The notes under the pieces are model-generated. The model searched no databases. It saw only the letters and a list, made by a program, of their open reading frames with translations, and was not told the origin of the DNA. From the NCBI GenBank assembly GCA_002352215.1, contig DEIB01000010.1, forward strand, positions 1 to 62,145: a DNA stretch of 62,145 nt, in the 5' to 3' direction. The translations under genes were made by a program, and so were the position numbers. How positions within the stretch are numbered: the stretch's first letter is position 1; each line of letters begins with the position of its first letter. Source of the DNA: Chthonomonas sp. UBA2785. GTDB lineage: Bacteria > Armatimonadota > Fimbriimonadia > Fimbriimonadales > Fimbriimonadaceae. This document shows positions 1-8,950 of this stretch, in pieces.

Positions 1-648
<648 letters not shown>

Positions 649-736
649 CTTACACTCGGTCCTTTACTAGGCAGTCTACGTACGCATGTAGCTTTCAAAG
701 TGCTTGAAGCATAAGGCAACAAAGCACAAAAGAGTT

Positions 737-860
737 ATCTTTGCGTGACCATAGCGAGGGGGTCACACCCGTTCTCATTCCGAACACGGCCGTTAAGCCC
801 CTCAGCGCCGGAAGTACTTGGTGGGAGACTGCCCGGGAGATAGGGACGTTGCGCGGAGAT
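737..860 (+). rRNA. rrf: 5S ribosomal RNA
   Basis: The conserved 5S core is present: GACCATAGCGAGGGGGTCAC, then ATTCCGAACACGG, TTAAGCCCCTCAGC and GTACTTGGTGGGAGACTGCC. The ends are set by helix I, where 737-746 pairs with 851-860 over ten pairs with a few G-U wobbles, giving about 124 nt. It follows 23S by about 90 nt, the standard order. No tRNA lies between them. Confidence 0.95.
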
Positions 861-873
861 ACATTTTCAGAAA

Positions 874-900
874 GGCCCTACTTCGGTAGGGTCTTTTTTT
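874..900 (+). terminator. Rho-independent terminator of the rRNA operon
   Basis: A CCCTAC-TTCG-GTAGGG hairpin with a stable UUCG tetraloop is followed directly by seven or more T residues. It sits 14 nt after 5S rRNA. Confidence 0.92.
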
Positions 901-927
901 GTTTGTGCAGCTCAACTTTCGTATCCT
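899..927 (+). promoter_or_regulatory. Putative promoter of the peroxiredoxin gene
   Basis: TTGTTT (899-904), a 17-nt spacer and TATCCT (922-927) form a plausible sigma-70-type promoter. The -10 element ends 6 nt before the ATG at 934, so the transcript would start at or next to the start codon (leaderless). The -35 element overlaps the T-tract of the rRNA terminator. Confidence 0.5.
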
Positions 928-933
928 AGAGAC

Positions 934-1404
934 ATGGCTCTGTCCATTGGATCCCAAGTTCCTGACCTGACTCTCAAGACGCTCTCGGCCGAAGGGTTGG
1001 TGGATGTCTCCCTCCGCAGCCACGTGGGCCAGGCCCCGTTCGTGGTGCTCTTCTTCCCGGCTGCCTTCACCGGCGTTTGCACGCAAGAAATGTGTGACAT
1101 CTCCAAGGGTCTCCCCGGCTTTGGTGACATCAAGGTCTATGGCATCAGCCCGGACGCACCGTTCGCGCAAGCCGCTTGGGCGAAGCAAGAAGGGATCACC
1201 ACCACCCTCCTTAGCGACTACCAGCGCGCTGCCGCGCAGGCCTTTGATGTGGTCCTCCCTGACCTGGCCGGCCTCGGCCCGGGTTCCAAGCGAGCAGCAT
1301 TCCTGGTCGCCCAAGACGGCACCATCAAGTACAGCGAAGAGACCGCCACGCCCGGCGATCTTCCGAACTTCGCTGCCCTAGCTGAAGCCATCAAATCCCT
1401 CTAA
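934..1404 (+). CDS. Peroxiredoxin (AhpE/BCP-like)
   Basis: A 156-residue thioredoxin-fold peroxidase that reduces hydroperoxides in the cytoplasm. The active-site motif PAAFTGVCTQEMC places the peroxidatic Cys at residue 49 with Thr46 in the TxxC position. A second Cys at 54 gives the CxxxxC spacing seen in BCP/PrxQ enzymes, where it acts as resolving Cys. There is no signal peptide and the length is normal for the family. The ATG has no Shine-Dalgarno site but a -10-like TATCCT 6 nt upstream. It is transcribed away from the rRNA operon as a single gene. The exact subfamily, AhpE or BCP, is not settled by reading alone. Confidence 0.9.
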   Translation: MALSIGSQVPDLTLKTLSAEGLVDVSLRSHVGQAPFVVLFFPAAFTGVCTQEMCDISKGLPGFGDIKVYGISPDAPFAQAAWAKQEGITTTLLSDYQRAAAQAFDVVLPDLAGLGPGSKRAAFLVAQDGTIKYSEETATPGDLPNFAALAEAIKSL

Positions 1405-1415
1405 CAAAGAACCAA

Positions 1416-1443
1416 GACCGGGGGCATCAACACGTCCCCGGTC
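1416..1443 (+). terminator. Hairpin after peroxiredoxin, possible terminator
   Basis: GACCGGGG and CCCCGGTC form an 8-bp stem around a 12-nt loop, 12 nt after the peroxiredoxin stop. The downstream sequence CCTCTACT is a poor T-tract, so termination is likely but not assured. Confidence 0.5.
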
Positions 1444-1483
1444 CCTCTACTCCAACGCCTGAATCTGAGGCAAAATAGTGCCT

Positions 1484-2467
1484 GTGAAGATCGGGTTGTT
1501 TTCGGCGCTCTACGGGCACCTGCCGCTCCAAGAAGTCTTGGCCAAGATGGCCGCGCAGGGGCTCCAGGCCATCGAAATCGGCGTGGGCGCTTATCCTGGC
1601 CAATCCCACATCAATCCCGATGAACTATTGGGCAGCGCGGATGCCCGCGATCGCTTTCTTGGCCAAATCCGAGACCACGGGCTCACCATCAGTGCCCTCA
1701 GCGTCCACGGCAATCCCATTCACCCCAACAAGGAGATCGCCCAGGCCCACCACAATGCCTTTATTCGTGGCGTCAAGCTGGCCTCTGCTCTCGGCATTCC
1801 CGTCGTCAACGGCTTCAGTGGCTGCCCCGGAGACCATCCCGGTGCCGTCAATCCCAACTGGGTGACCTGTGCCTGGCCGGACGAGTATCGCGACATCCTC
1901 GAATGGCAGTGGAACGAAGTCGTGATTCCCTATTGGACCGCGCAATCCCACGTCCTCAATGAGCACAACGTCAATTTCGCCATCGAGATGCACCCCGGCT
2001 TCGTGGTCTACAACAATGAGACCCTGCTCCGCTTGCGCAATAGCACCGGCGAGCACGGCCACCGCATCGGCGCGAACTTCGACCCCAGCCACCTTTGGTG
2101 GCAGGGCATTGACCCCCTTCTGGCCGTCCGCGAGCTGGGCGAAGCCGGCGCCATCTTCCACGTCCACGCCAAGGACACCCTCATCGACCCCCACAACTCC
2201 GGCCGCAACGGCAATCTTGATACCAAGTCCTACGGCGACCATCTCGGCCGCAGTTGGGCATTCCGAAGTGTCGGCTATGGCCACGATGCCAAGTGGTGGA
2301 ACGACTTTGTGAGCATGCTGCGCAAGGTTGGCTATGACTATGTTCTCAGCATTGAACATGAAGACGGGCTCATGACATCTGATGAAGGTCTCGCCAAGGC
2401 CGTCGCCCTCCTCAAGCAGGTGGTGATTCAAGACCCGGCGGGCCCCATGTTCTGGGCCAGAGACTAA
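1484..2467 (+). CDS. Sugar phosphate isomerase/epimerase (AP endonuclease 2-like TIM barrel)
   Basis: A xylose-isomerase-like TIM barrel protein of 327 residues. It begins with a typical strand (KIGLFSALYGHLP) and carries the metal-binding acids of the fold: EIGVG, FAIEMHPG, GANFDPSHLWW, HVHAKDT and SIEHED near the C-terminus. Such enzymes isomerise or epimerise sugars or cyclitols in the cytoplasm; the substrate cannot be read from sequence. I prefer GTG 1484 because CAAAAT (1471-1476) lies 7 nt upstream and family members start at this strand. An in-frame GTG at 1478 would add two residues. The gene stands alone upstream of secDF. Confidence 0.85.
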   Translation: MKIGLFSALYGHLPLQEVLAKMAAQGLQAIEIGVGAYPGQSHINPDELLGSADARDRFLGQIRDHGLTISALSVHGNPIHPNKEIAQAHHNAFIRGVKLASALGIPVVNGFSGCPGDHPGAVNPNWVTCAWPDEYRDILEWQWNEVVIPYWTAQSHVLNEHNVNFAIEMHPGFVVYNNETLLRLRNSTGEHGHRIGANFDPSHLWWQGIDPLLAVRELGEAGAIFHVHAKDTLIDPHNSGRNGNLDTKSYGDHLGRSWAFRSVGYGHDAKWWNDFVSMLRKVGYDYVLSIEHEDGLMTSDEGLAKAVALLKQVVIQDPAGPMFWARD

Positions 2468-2513
2468 TCGGACAACGCGGTACAATTCCGGGTTCGCGGA
2501 GGCGAATTCTCAC

Positions 2514-5057
2514 TTGTCGCGGAGTTCACTTTTTCTCATCATCGTTGCCATCGTCACGGGCCTTGCGGTCTGGGCGCACCAAACCACGCCCTATCGCTTA
2601 GGTCTGGACGTCAAGGGTGGTGCCCGCCTGACCTTCCAAATGGACCAGGAAGAACTGGCGAAGCTCAAGGACGCCAACCCCGCCAAGATCCAGGAGGACT
2701 TGGTGAAGATCATGGAAAACCGAGCCGGGGCCTCATTGGGCGTGCAAGAAGGCACGGTCGCCAAGAAGGGCACGGATCAGATCATCATCGAACTCCCGGG
2801 CTTCACCGATATCGAACGGGCCCGCGAAACCTTGGGCTCCACGGCCAAGGTGCAGGTCTATCACGCTCGTAGCGTGGACCTTGGGCGCTATAGCCCGGCG
2901 GGGCAAGAGGGCGATGTGAACTCCCCGTTCATTCCGTTCACCAAGCGATCGGGCGAGACCATCAAGCCAGGCGACGCCGAATACGAACAGATGATCGAAG
3001 GGTGGGACCTCCTTCTTGAAGGTGCCGATGTCACCAATGCCACACCGATGGTGCAAGGCAACGGGGTGGTGCCGCAGTTCTTCTTTGGTGGCCAAGGGGC
3101 CGTGAAGCTTGAGCAAATGACGCGGCGCTATCTTAACCGAAAGCCCAATTTGGCGTTCGTTTTGGATGGTCGCGTCCTCAGCATCTCACCGGTCGAAGAC
3201 GGCGCGATTCTCAAGGACAATGCCTACATCAATGGCACGTTTAGTTCGGATTACGTCGTGGGCCTCACTGACCTCATTAAGGCCGGTTCGCTTCCCGTAT
3301 CCCTCAACCTCATCCGCGAAGAAACCGTTTCGCCGACCATCGGCAATTACGCGCTCGATCGCATGATCCAGGCGGGTGCCATTAGCTTCGTCATCATCGC
3401 GATCTTCCTCATTGTCTATTACGCCTATCCGGGCGCAATTGCCATGGTGGGGATGCTGCTCTACACGCTGTTCACCCTCACGGCGCTTAAGCTGATGAAC
3501 GCCACGTTCTCGCTGGCCGCCATTGCCGGTTTCATCCTCAGCGCAGGGATGGCTATCGACGCGAACATTCTCGTCTTTGAGCGACTCAAAGAAGAGATAC
3601 GCAACGGGAAAACCGTGGATAAAGCCATGCGCCTGGGCTTCAAGCATGCCCTCAGCGCCATCGCCGACTCCAACGCCTGTACGATCATCACCTCATTGGT
3701 GCTCGTTAGCTTCGGCACCGGGGCAGTGAAGGGCTTTGCCGTTACGCTCGTGGTCGGGGTCGTCATCTCGTTCATCACTGCGTTCTTCTTCACCCGCGCC
3801 ATTCTCACGGGCCTTTACTCGCTGGGGATTGGCCGCAACGAGAAGTCGTACGCCCTCAAGCGCGCTTGGTTCGGGGAAAACCTCGAAGCCGGGGCCGATT
3901 CGCGTACTCTGCCCATCATCCGCAAGACGCGCACGTGGTTCCTCATTTCGGTCGCCCTCATCATCCCGGGGCTCATTGCACTCGGCATGGGTGGCATCAA
4001 GCAGAACGTTGAGTTCCAGGGCGGTTACCAGGCGCAGTTCGTGGTTCCGCAGGGCGGCGATCTCACCGTCGGCAATGCCCAGAAGAAGCTGGAAGATGCC
4101 GGCTTCCCGGGAGCCAACGTCAAGTTCTCCGAATACGAAGGGAAGGCCTATGTGGACGTGACGGTGCCGGCCAAGGGTGCCGCGGCGGCCAGTGATGGCG
4201 AAGAACTGAATGCCGAGGCCAAGGATAAGTTGGCCGCGGCCCTAGGCACGACTACGGAAGGCGCGAGCTTCAGCAGCGTCGGCCCGACGGTGCAACGAGA
4301 AACCTGGGAAGGCGCCATTAAGATGGTCGTCTACTCCACCATCCTCATCGTTCTCTATCTCACCATCCGGTTCGGGATTGCGGTGGGTGGCCTCAAGAAC
4401 GGCATCAAGTTCGGGGGCTCAGCGGTATTTGCCTTGCTTCACGACGTGGTCTTCGTGGTTGGCCTCTCGGCTATCGTGGGCCTGGCTCTCAACTGGGAGA
4501 TCTCGGCACTGTTCCTCACCTCGATGCTGACCGTCATCGGCTTCTCGGTGCACGACACGATCGTCGTGTTCGACCGCATCCGAGAGAACCTGCAGAAGAC
4601 GAGTGGCAACGAGAACCTCGAGACGATCGTCGACCGCTCCGTCACGCAAACCGTGGCCCGATCTATCAACACGTCCATGATGACGATTGTCCAATTGGGC
4701 ATCCTCATCGCCATCGGTACGCCCACCCCGGACCTCAAGTTCATGTGTGTGACGATGCTGGCCGGGATCATCATCGGAACCTACTCTTCCATCTTCAACG
4801 CCTCCCCGATCCTCTACATCTGGGACAAGATCACGATGAAGCGCAAGGGCGAAGGCGCCGGTCTGGTCGCCGAAGCCGAGCGGGAAGCCAAGCTTCGCGC
4901 CCAGCAAGCCTTGGCGGGCATGCAAGCCGCTCCGGCGGCGGCCGGTAGCACGGCGGGCGTGATGAACCCCACCGGGCAAAGCGGTGCGGGCTACGCCACC
5001 ATCAAGCGGCGCGCCGGCGTGCAGCCCATCAAGAAGAAGGACGAAGACGAAGAGTAA
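2514..5057 (+). CDS. secDF: Fused protein translocase subunits SecD-SecF
   Basis: An 847-residue inner-membrane protein joining SecD and SecF, the proton-driven factor that helps SecYEG complete export. The SecD part has TM1 at about 5-22, the LGLDVKGG motif, a large periplasmic P1 domain and a membrane block at about 285-440 with GMAIDANILVFERLKEE. The SecF part begins near 465 with a TM segment and VEFQGG, and later has GFSVHDTIVVFDRIREN. The tail is cytoplasmic and charged (KKKDEDEE). The TTG start is supported by GGAGG at 2498-2502, 11 nt upstream. Fusion of the two subunits is known in several phyla. No yajC lies beside it. Confidence 0.95.
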   Translation: MSRSSLFLIIVAIVTGLAVWAHQTTPYRLGLDVKGGARLTFQMDQEELAKLKDANPAKIQEDLVKIMENRAGASLGVQEGTVAKKGTDQIIIELPGFTDIERARETLGSTAKVQVYHARSVDLGRYSPAGQEGDVNSPFIPFTKRSGETIKPGDAEYEQMIEGWDLLLEGADVTNATPMVQGNGVVPQFFFGGQGAVKLEQMTRRYLNRKPNLAFVLDGRVLSISPVEDGAILKDNAYINGTFSSDYVVGLTDLIKAGSLPVSLNLIREETVSPTIGNYALDRMIQAGAISFVIIAIFLIVYYAYPGAIAMVGMLLYTLFTLTALKLMNATFSLAAIAGFILSAGMAIDANILVFERLKEEIRNGKTVDKAMRLGFKHALSAIADSNACTIITSLVLVSFGTGAVKGFAVTLVVGVVISFITAFFFTRAILTGLYSLGIGRNEKSYALKRAWFGENLEAGADSRTLPIIRKTRTWFLISVALIIPGLIALGMGGIKQNVEFQGGYQAQFVVPQGGDLTVGNAQKKLEDAGFPGANVKFSEYEGKAYVDVTVPAKGAAAASDGEELNAEAKDKLAAALGTTTEGASFSSVGPTVQRETWEGAIKMVVYSTILIVLYLTIRFGIAVGGLKNGIKFGGSAVFALLHDVVFVVGLSAIVGLALNWEISALFLTSMLTVIGFSVHDTIVVFDRIRENLQKTSGNENLETIVDRSVTQTVARSINTSMMTIVQLGILIAIGTPTPDLKFMCVTMLAGIIIGTYSSIFNASPILYIWDKITMKRKGEGAGLVAEAEREAKLRAQQALAGMQAAPAAAGSTAGVMNPTGQSGAGYATIKRRAGVQPIKKKDEDEE

Positions 5058-5072
5058 TCGCGCGAGCGATTA
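5055..5072. terminator. Perfect hairpin spanning both convergent stop codons
   Basis: TAATCGC-GCGA-GCGATTA is a perfect 7-bp inverted repeat with a GNRA-type loop. Its left end is the secDF stop codon and its right end is the trpE stop codon read on the other strand. It lacks a T-tract, so it may act as a weak bidirectional terminator or 3'-end stabiliser. Confidence 0.45.
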
Positions 5073-6515
5073 GGCATCCAAGCCGGAGTGAGCCAGGGCC
5101 AAAGCGGCCAAGGGCGCTCCGGCTTTGTTGTGGCACTCTTGCCATTCGCTGGCCGGCACACTGTCGTAGACGATGCCCGCCCCGGCCTGCACATAGGCCC
5201 GCCCGTTGCGGATGAGAATGCTGCGGATGGCGATGGCCAAGTCGGTATCACCGCACGCACCAAAGTAGCCCACGGCCCCGCCGTAAAGGCCACGCCGCGT
5301 CTTCTCCATCTCATCAATCACCGCCAGGGCGCGCACCTTGGGGGCCCCGCTCAGGGTGCCCGCGGGGAAGGTAGCCCGCACAAGGTCGTAGGCCGACATC
5401 CCCTCGCGCAGGTTGCCCACCACATTGCTGACGATGTGCATGACGTGGCTGTACCGCTCAATGACCATTAGGTCATCCACACGCACGGATCCGAAGTCGC
5501 ACACCCGCCCTAGGTCGTTGCGACCGAGGTCAATCAGCATCACGTGCTCCGAGGTCTCTTTCTCGTCGGCCAGCAACTCGGCGGCCAGGGCGTCGTCCTC
5601 GGCCTGGGTGCGGCCGCGCTTGCGCGTGCCGGCAATGGGGCGGACCCGGGCTTCGCGCCCTTTCAGCCCGACGAGCAGCTCCGGAGAGGCTCCTACTACG
5701 TCCAGGTCGCCAAAGCGCAACAAGTACATGTAGGGCGAGGGGTTCAGCCCCCGCAAGGCCCGGTAAAGCGTGAGCGGATGGGATTTGAACTCGCCTTCCC
5801 ACCGGATGCTGGGCACAAACTGCACCCCGTCCCCGGCCTTCACGTATTCCACCACCCGTTGCACCCGGTCCTCGAACTCCTCTTGCGTGAAGTTGCAGTA
5901 CATGGTCGGCGGCTCCGTCTTGGTGGCGGGCAGGGGAGGCAAGGGTCCAGTGAGGCGGGCTTCTAATCGATCCAGCTCGGCGCGCGCGGCGGCATCGCCC
6001 TCGGGGGTGCCGTCACTCAGCGCCAAGAGCTTCATGTGCATCAGGGCGTGGTCAAAGATCACCAGGCTGTGCGTGATCATAAAGGCCACGTCGTCCAGGC
6101 CCAGATCATCCAGGTTGTCGTCTGGGATGCGCTCCAGGAACCGCACGAAGTCATAAGCGATCAACCCCACCGCACCGCCGCAAAGCCGGGGCAGTCCTTC
6201 CGCATCGGCAATCGGCACCTGGGGGCAGCGGGCTTCGACTTCGTGCAGAGGGTCTTCTCCCGGGCGAAGGGATCGTTCAAAACTATCGTTCTCGTCGGCC
6301 ACCATCACGCGGCCTTGATGCGAACGGACCACGGCGTGCGGGCGCACCCCCATCAGGCTGTAGCGGGCCAGTTGCTCGCCGCCAGTCACGCTTTCCAAGA
6401 GGAAGCTCAGCGGCTCATCGTGGGCGAGTTTCCAGTACGCACTTAAGGGAGTCTCCATGTCCGCGCGCAGCACGCGCGTTACGGGGGTCAAGTACGTTGG
6501 GTTCGCCACAGCCAC
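5070..6515 (-). CDS. trpE: Anthranilate synthase component I
   Basis: A 481-residue chorismate-using enzyme that makes anthranilate with the TrpG amidotransferase, the first step of tryptophan synthesis. The N-terminal domain has the LETP-like feedback region (METPLSAYWKL) and LLESV for tryptophan binding. The catalytic domain has VVGASPELLV, PIAGTRKRGR, LIDLGRNDLGRV, HIVSNV and TFPAGTLSGAPK. The length is normal. The GTG start has TAGAAT 6 nt upstream. No trpG, trpD or other trp gene lies beside it. Aminodeoxychorismate synthase PabB is the main alternative, but the length and the N-terminal region favour TrpE. Confidence 0.93.
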   Translation of the reverse strand: MAVANPTYLTPVTRVLRADMETPLSAYWKLAHDEPLSFLLESVTGGEQLARYSLMGVRPHAVVRSHQGRVMVADENDSFERSLRPGEDPLHEVEARCPQVPIADAEGLPRLCGGAVGLIAYDFVRFLERIPDDNLDDLGLDDVAFMITHSLVIFDHALMHMKLLALSDGTPEGDAAARAELDRLEARLTGPLPPLPATKTEPPTMYCNFTQEEFEDRVQRVVEYVKAGDGVQFVPSIRWEGEFKSHPLTLYRALRGLNPSPYMYLLRFGDLDVVGASPELLVGLKGREARVRPIAGTRKRGRTQAEDDALAAELLADEKETSEHVMLIDLGRNDLGRVCDFGSVRVDDLMVIERYSHVMHIVSNVVGNLREGMSAYDLVRATFPAGTLSGAPKVRALAVIDEMEKTRRGLYGGAVGYFGACGDTDLAIAIRSILIRNGRAYVQAGAGIVYDSVPASEWQECHNKAGAPLAALALAHSGLDA

Positions 6516-6521
6516 GCCCCC

Positions 6522-6527
6522 ATTCTA
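6522..6527 (-). promoter_or_regulatory. -10-like element of trpE
   Basis: TAGAAT on the minus strand ends 6 nt before the GTG start at 6515. No convincing -35 or Shine-Dalgarno site is seen. Confidence 0.4.
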
Positions 6528-6555
6528 CGCCCCGGGGCCGTCCCTCGCCAGCCGC

Positions 6556-6561
6556 CACAAT
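6556..6561 (+). promoter_or_regulatory. -10-like element of yggS
   Basis: CACAAT ends 6 nt before the GTG start at 6568. It is divergent from the trpE element within a 52-nt intergenic space. Confidence 0.4.
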
Positions 6562-6567
6562 GGAACA

Positions 6568-7221
6568 GTGAGTCCAGCGGCGCGGAGGTACCAAGAAGTT
6601 CGTGATCGAATCGCTCGGGCGGCCGAGGGAGCGCGCCGTGATCCCGCCGAAATCACCCTCGTAGCGGTGAGCAAGACCTACCCCGTCGAGGCTATCCGCG
6701 AACTCTACGATCTGGGGCACCGCGACTTTGGTGAAAGCCGCTGGCAAGAGGCGCAGCCCAAAATTGACGCCCTCCCCCCGGACATCACTTGGCATTTCAT
6801 TGGCCACCTGCAAAGCAACAAAGCTCGCCAGGTCGCCGAACGGATGCCCGTCATTCATACGATTGACAATGAACGCCAATTGGCGGCGATCGAAAGGCAA
6901 TCCGCCCTCACCAAAATATTTATTGAGGTCAATTTGGCGCACGAGCCGCAAAAAGCAGGAATCTTTCCGGAAGACCTTGACAAATTCTTGGCGGGCGTCG
7001 CAAACTACCAGAAGGTTCAGCTCCTCGGCCTAATGACCATTGGTCCGGCAGAGGCGGAACTCGAAGAGCAAGGACGTCTCTTTCGTCAACTCGCGCAAAT
7101 GGCCCAAGGAGTGGGACTCGAGCAGTTGAGCATGGGAATGAGCGGTGATTTTGAAACCGCGATTGCGCACGGCGCAACCCATGTGAGGATAGGCACCTCG
7201 CTTTTCGGTTCTCGCAACTAG
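6568..7221 (+). CDS. yggS: YggS-family pyridoxal phosphate homeostasis protein
   Basis: A 217-residue alanine-racemase-fold protein that binds pyridoxal 5'-phosphate and helps balance B6 vitamers; no enzymatic reaction is established for the family. Lys36 in VAVSKTYP is the Schiff-base residue. FGESRWQEAQPK, WHFIGHLQSNKAR, IHTIDN, LMTIGP, LSMGMSGDFETAI and VRIGTSLFG are all family signatures. The ATG-like start upstream at 6457 would run into the trpE promoter region, so GTG 6568 is chosen, giving the normal family length. sepF follows directly, the ylmE-ylmF order known from Gram-positive division clusters. Confidence 0.93.
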   Translation: MSPAARRYQEVRDRIARAAEGARRDPAEITLVAVSKTYPVEAIRELYDLGHRDFGESRWQEAQPKIDALPPDITWHFIGHLQSNKARQVAERMPVIHTIDNERQLAAIERQSALTKIFIEVNLAHEPQKAGIFPEDLDKFLAGVANYQKVQLLGLMTIGPAEAELEEQGRLFRQLAQMAQGVGLEQLSMGMSGDFETAIAHGATHVRIGTSLFGSRN

Positions 7222-7252
7222 GTTGAACCCCAACCAGGTCAAGGACGAGAAC

Positions 7253-7663
7253 ATGGAAGAAACTTTGGAAAGAGCCAGTTGGCTCAGCCGCATGACGTCG
7301 CGATTCACGCGTCAGGCCGACGACTACTACTACGAAGAAGGTGACTACGAGCACCCGACGATGGCCGTTTCTCCCCAGCGAGGAGTGCCCAGCTATCGCA
7401 TCTCGGTGCGCCGCCAGGTCGAAACCTTTGACGATGCCGTAGAAGCCGCCGACGGTCTCCGCGAAGGCGAACAGCAGATTTTGAACCTCAATTTCTGCCC
7501 GCCGCAGCTGCGAGAAAAGATCAAGGACTGGATGTCCGGGGTCGGCTACGCCGTGGACGCCCACTGGGTGGAACTGGGCGAAAACATCTACCTGATCGCG
7601 CCGAATATGGCCGAAATCAATTCTTCCCCCGCATCTCCGGGCATCAGCGCCCGCCGCAATTAA
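7253..7663 (+). CDS. sepF: Cell division protein SepF
   Basis: A 136-residue cytoplasmic protein that anchors FtsZ to the membrane by an N-terminal amphipathic helix. The N-terminal LERASWLSRMTSRF fits such a helix. It is followed by a flexible acidic linker (YYYEEGDYEH) and the compact SepF core: FDDAVEAADGLREGEQQILNL in two parts, then IKDWMSGVGYAVDAHWVELG and IYLIAP. ATG 7253 is preferred to TTG 7223 because AAGGA at 7241-7245 lies 7 nt before it. It is cotranscribed with yggS. Confidence 0.88.
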   Translation: MEETLERASWLSRMTSRFTRQADDYYYEEGDYEHPTMAVSPQRGVPSYRISVRRQVETFDDAVEAADGLREGEQQILNLNFCPPQLREKIKDWMSGVGYAVDAHWVELGENIYLIAPNMAEINSSPASPGISARRN

Positions 7664-7696
7664 TACGACCGTTCGATAAGGAAACTCTCGAGTCTA

Positions 7697-7729
7697 GGCC
7701 GCCCTTGTGAAGGGGGCGGCCATTTTTTT
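7697..7729 (+). terminator. Rho-independent terminator after sepF
   Basis: GGCCGCCC and GGGCGGCC form a perfect 8-bp stem with a 9-nt loop, followed by a run of seven T. It ends the yggS-sepF unit. Confidence 0.92.
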
Positions 7730-7733
7730 GGTT

Positions 7734-7739
7734 CACAAT
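7734..7739 (+). promoter_or_regulatory. -10-like element of leuD
   Basis: CACAAT ends exactly 6 nt before the ATG at 7746. The space before it is filled by the sepF terminator, so a leaderless transcript is likely. Confidence 0.45.
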
Positions 7740-7745
7740 AGAGGC

Positions 7746-8348
7746 ATGGCTGGTTTCACCGTCCATACCGGCACTCAGGTGGTTTATGCCGCCGACCATG
7801 TGGACACCGACCGCATCATTCCGGCGCGCTTCCTCTCTCGGGTTTCTCGGGTGGGTTTTGGCGAGTTGCTCTTTGCCGACGTGCGGGGCCCCGAGTTTCC
7901 GTTAGATCAGCCCGATGCGGCCGGGGCAAGCGTCTTGACCGTAGGCACCAACTTTGGCTGCGGGAGTAGCCGTGAGCACGCGGTATGGGCGATTCAGCAA
8001 GCCGGCTTGAAGGCCGTGATTGCCCGCATTGATGTAGAAACGCCCGGCTACAGCGACATCTTCCGGCAGAACGCCGCCAACTGCGGGCTTCTACTTGTAG
8101 AACTCGCCCCGGCCGACCACCAGGCCCTTGTCGCCGCGGGCACCGGCGCGGAAGTTACGATCAATTTGCCCGACCAAGAAGTGGTTTGCGGTGGTCAAAC
8201 GTATCAATTTGAGATCAACCCGGCGGTCAAGGCTCAGCTCATTGCGGGCCACGACCTCATTGGCACGACGCTCGTCCATGCGGACGCAATCGCGGCCTAT
8301 GAGGAGAGCGGACGCCTTTGGTCACCTCCGGCGGGGGCAAACGTGTGA
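7746..8348 (+). CDS. leuD: 3-isopropylmalate dehydratase small subunit
   Basis: The 200-residue swivelling subunit of isopropylmalate isomerase in leucine synthesis. It has DHVDTDRIIPARFLSRV, the phosphate-binding loop TNFGCGSSREHAVWAI, DIFRQNAANCGLL and a typical end DAIAAYEESGRLW. The length matches the E. coli-type LeuD (about 200 aa) rather than the short archaeal type. No leuC lies in the window. An in-frame extension to 7707 would read through the terminator hairpin and is rejected. The stop overlaps the start of the next gene (GTGA). Confidence 0.92.
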   Translation: MAGFTVHTGTQVVYAADHVDTDRIIPARFLSRVSRVGFGELLFADVRGPEFPLDQPDAAGASVLTVGTNFGCGSSREHAVWAIQQAGLKAVIARIDVETPGYSDIFRQNAANCGLLLVELAPADHQALVAAGTGAEVTINLPDQEVVCGGQTYQFEINPAVKAQLIAGHDLIGTTLVHADAIAAYEESGRLWSPPAGANV

Positions 8349-8950
8349 AAACCATGACCATTCTTTCTCTGGCACTGTTGGTTGCCGGTTGCGCCGGCCC
8401 CGCCTCGCAAACTCCGGTGAGTTCGTTCGACACGCCAGCAAATCCGGCTCCGACCGATCCCAAACCGACCGACCCGAAGCCGACCGACGGAACGGGCTCT
8501 AGCCAGAACAGCTCCGCCAATCAGAACCCGCCCACCAACCCGTACCGCACGCACCAACTCAAAGACCTGGAAGTGGTCGAGGTCACCATGGGCGAGCACA
8601 AGTTCAAGATGTGGGTGATGGACACCGACAGCAAGCGCATGGAGGGCATGATGTTCCTGGAGAACAAGGACTTCAAGGATGACGAAGGCATGCTCTTTGT
8701 GTTCCCGGGCACGGCCACGCGGAATTTCTGGATGAAGAACACGCTGGTGCCGCTGGACATCGCTTACATCAACCGCGAAAAGAAGGTGCTGAACACCTAC
8801 ACCATGGCCGCGCTGGACACCACTACGCCCTACCCCAGCAAGGGGGGCGCGATGTACGTGATCGAAGTCCGCGCCGGGCTCTTTGAGAAGCTCAAGATTG
8901 GCAAGGGAACGGTATGCACGTTCCCCGCCACGGTCAAGGCGAAGGATTAA
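8345..8950 (+). CDS. DUF192 lipoprotein
   Basis: A 201-residue exported lipoprotein. The signal ends in the lipobox LVAGC with Cys16. A disordered linker follows with PTDPKP repeats. The C-terminal half is a DUF192 domain: RMEGMMF, GMLFVFPG, FWMKNTLVPLDIAYI, YPSKGGAMYVIEV and AGLFEKLKIGKG. The biochemical role of DUF192 is unknown. GTG 8345 is chosen because it overlaps the leuD stop as GTGA and yields a proper signal peptide; ATG 8354 is a shorter option. The stop overlaps that of convergent lysS by 4 bp. Confidence 0.87.
   Translation: MKTMTILSLALLVAGCAGPASQTPVSSFDTPANPAPTDPKPTDPKPTDGTGSSQNSSANQNPPTNPYRTHQLKDLEVVEVTMGEHKFKMWVMDTDSKRMEGMMFLENKDFKDDEGMLFVFPGTATRNFWMKNTLVPLDIAYINREKKVLNTYTMAALDTTTPYPSKGGAMYVIEVRAGLFEKLKIGKGTVCTFPATVKAKD

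Noticed and set aside
1625..2485. 286-codon open frame antisense to the isomerase gene
   Set aside because: It mirrors the sense frame codon by codon and has no recognisable domain; the sense protein has conserved TIM-barrel metal ligands.
5070..6515. Aminodeoxychorismate synthase PabB instead of TrpE
   Set aside because: The N-terminal feedback region (LLESV) and length fit TrpE better, though neighbours do not decide it.
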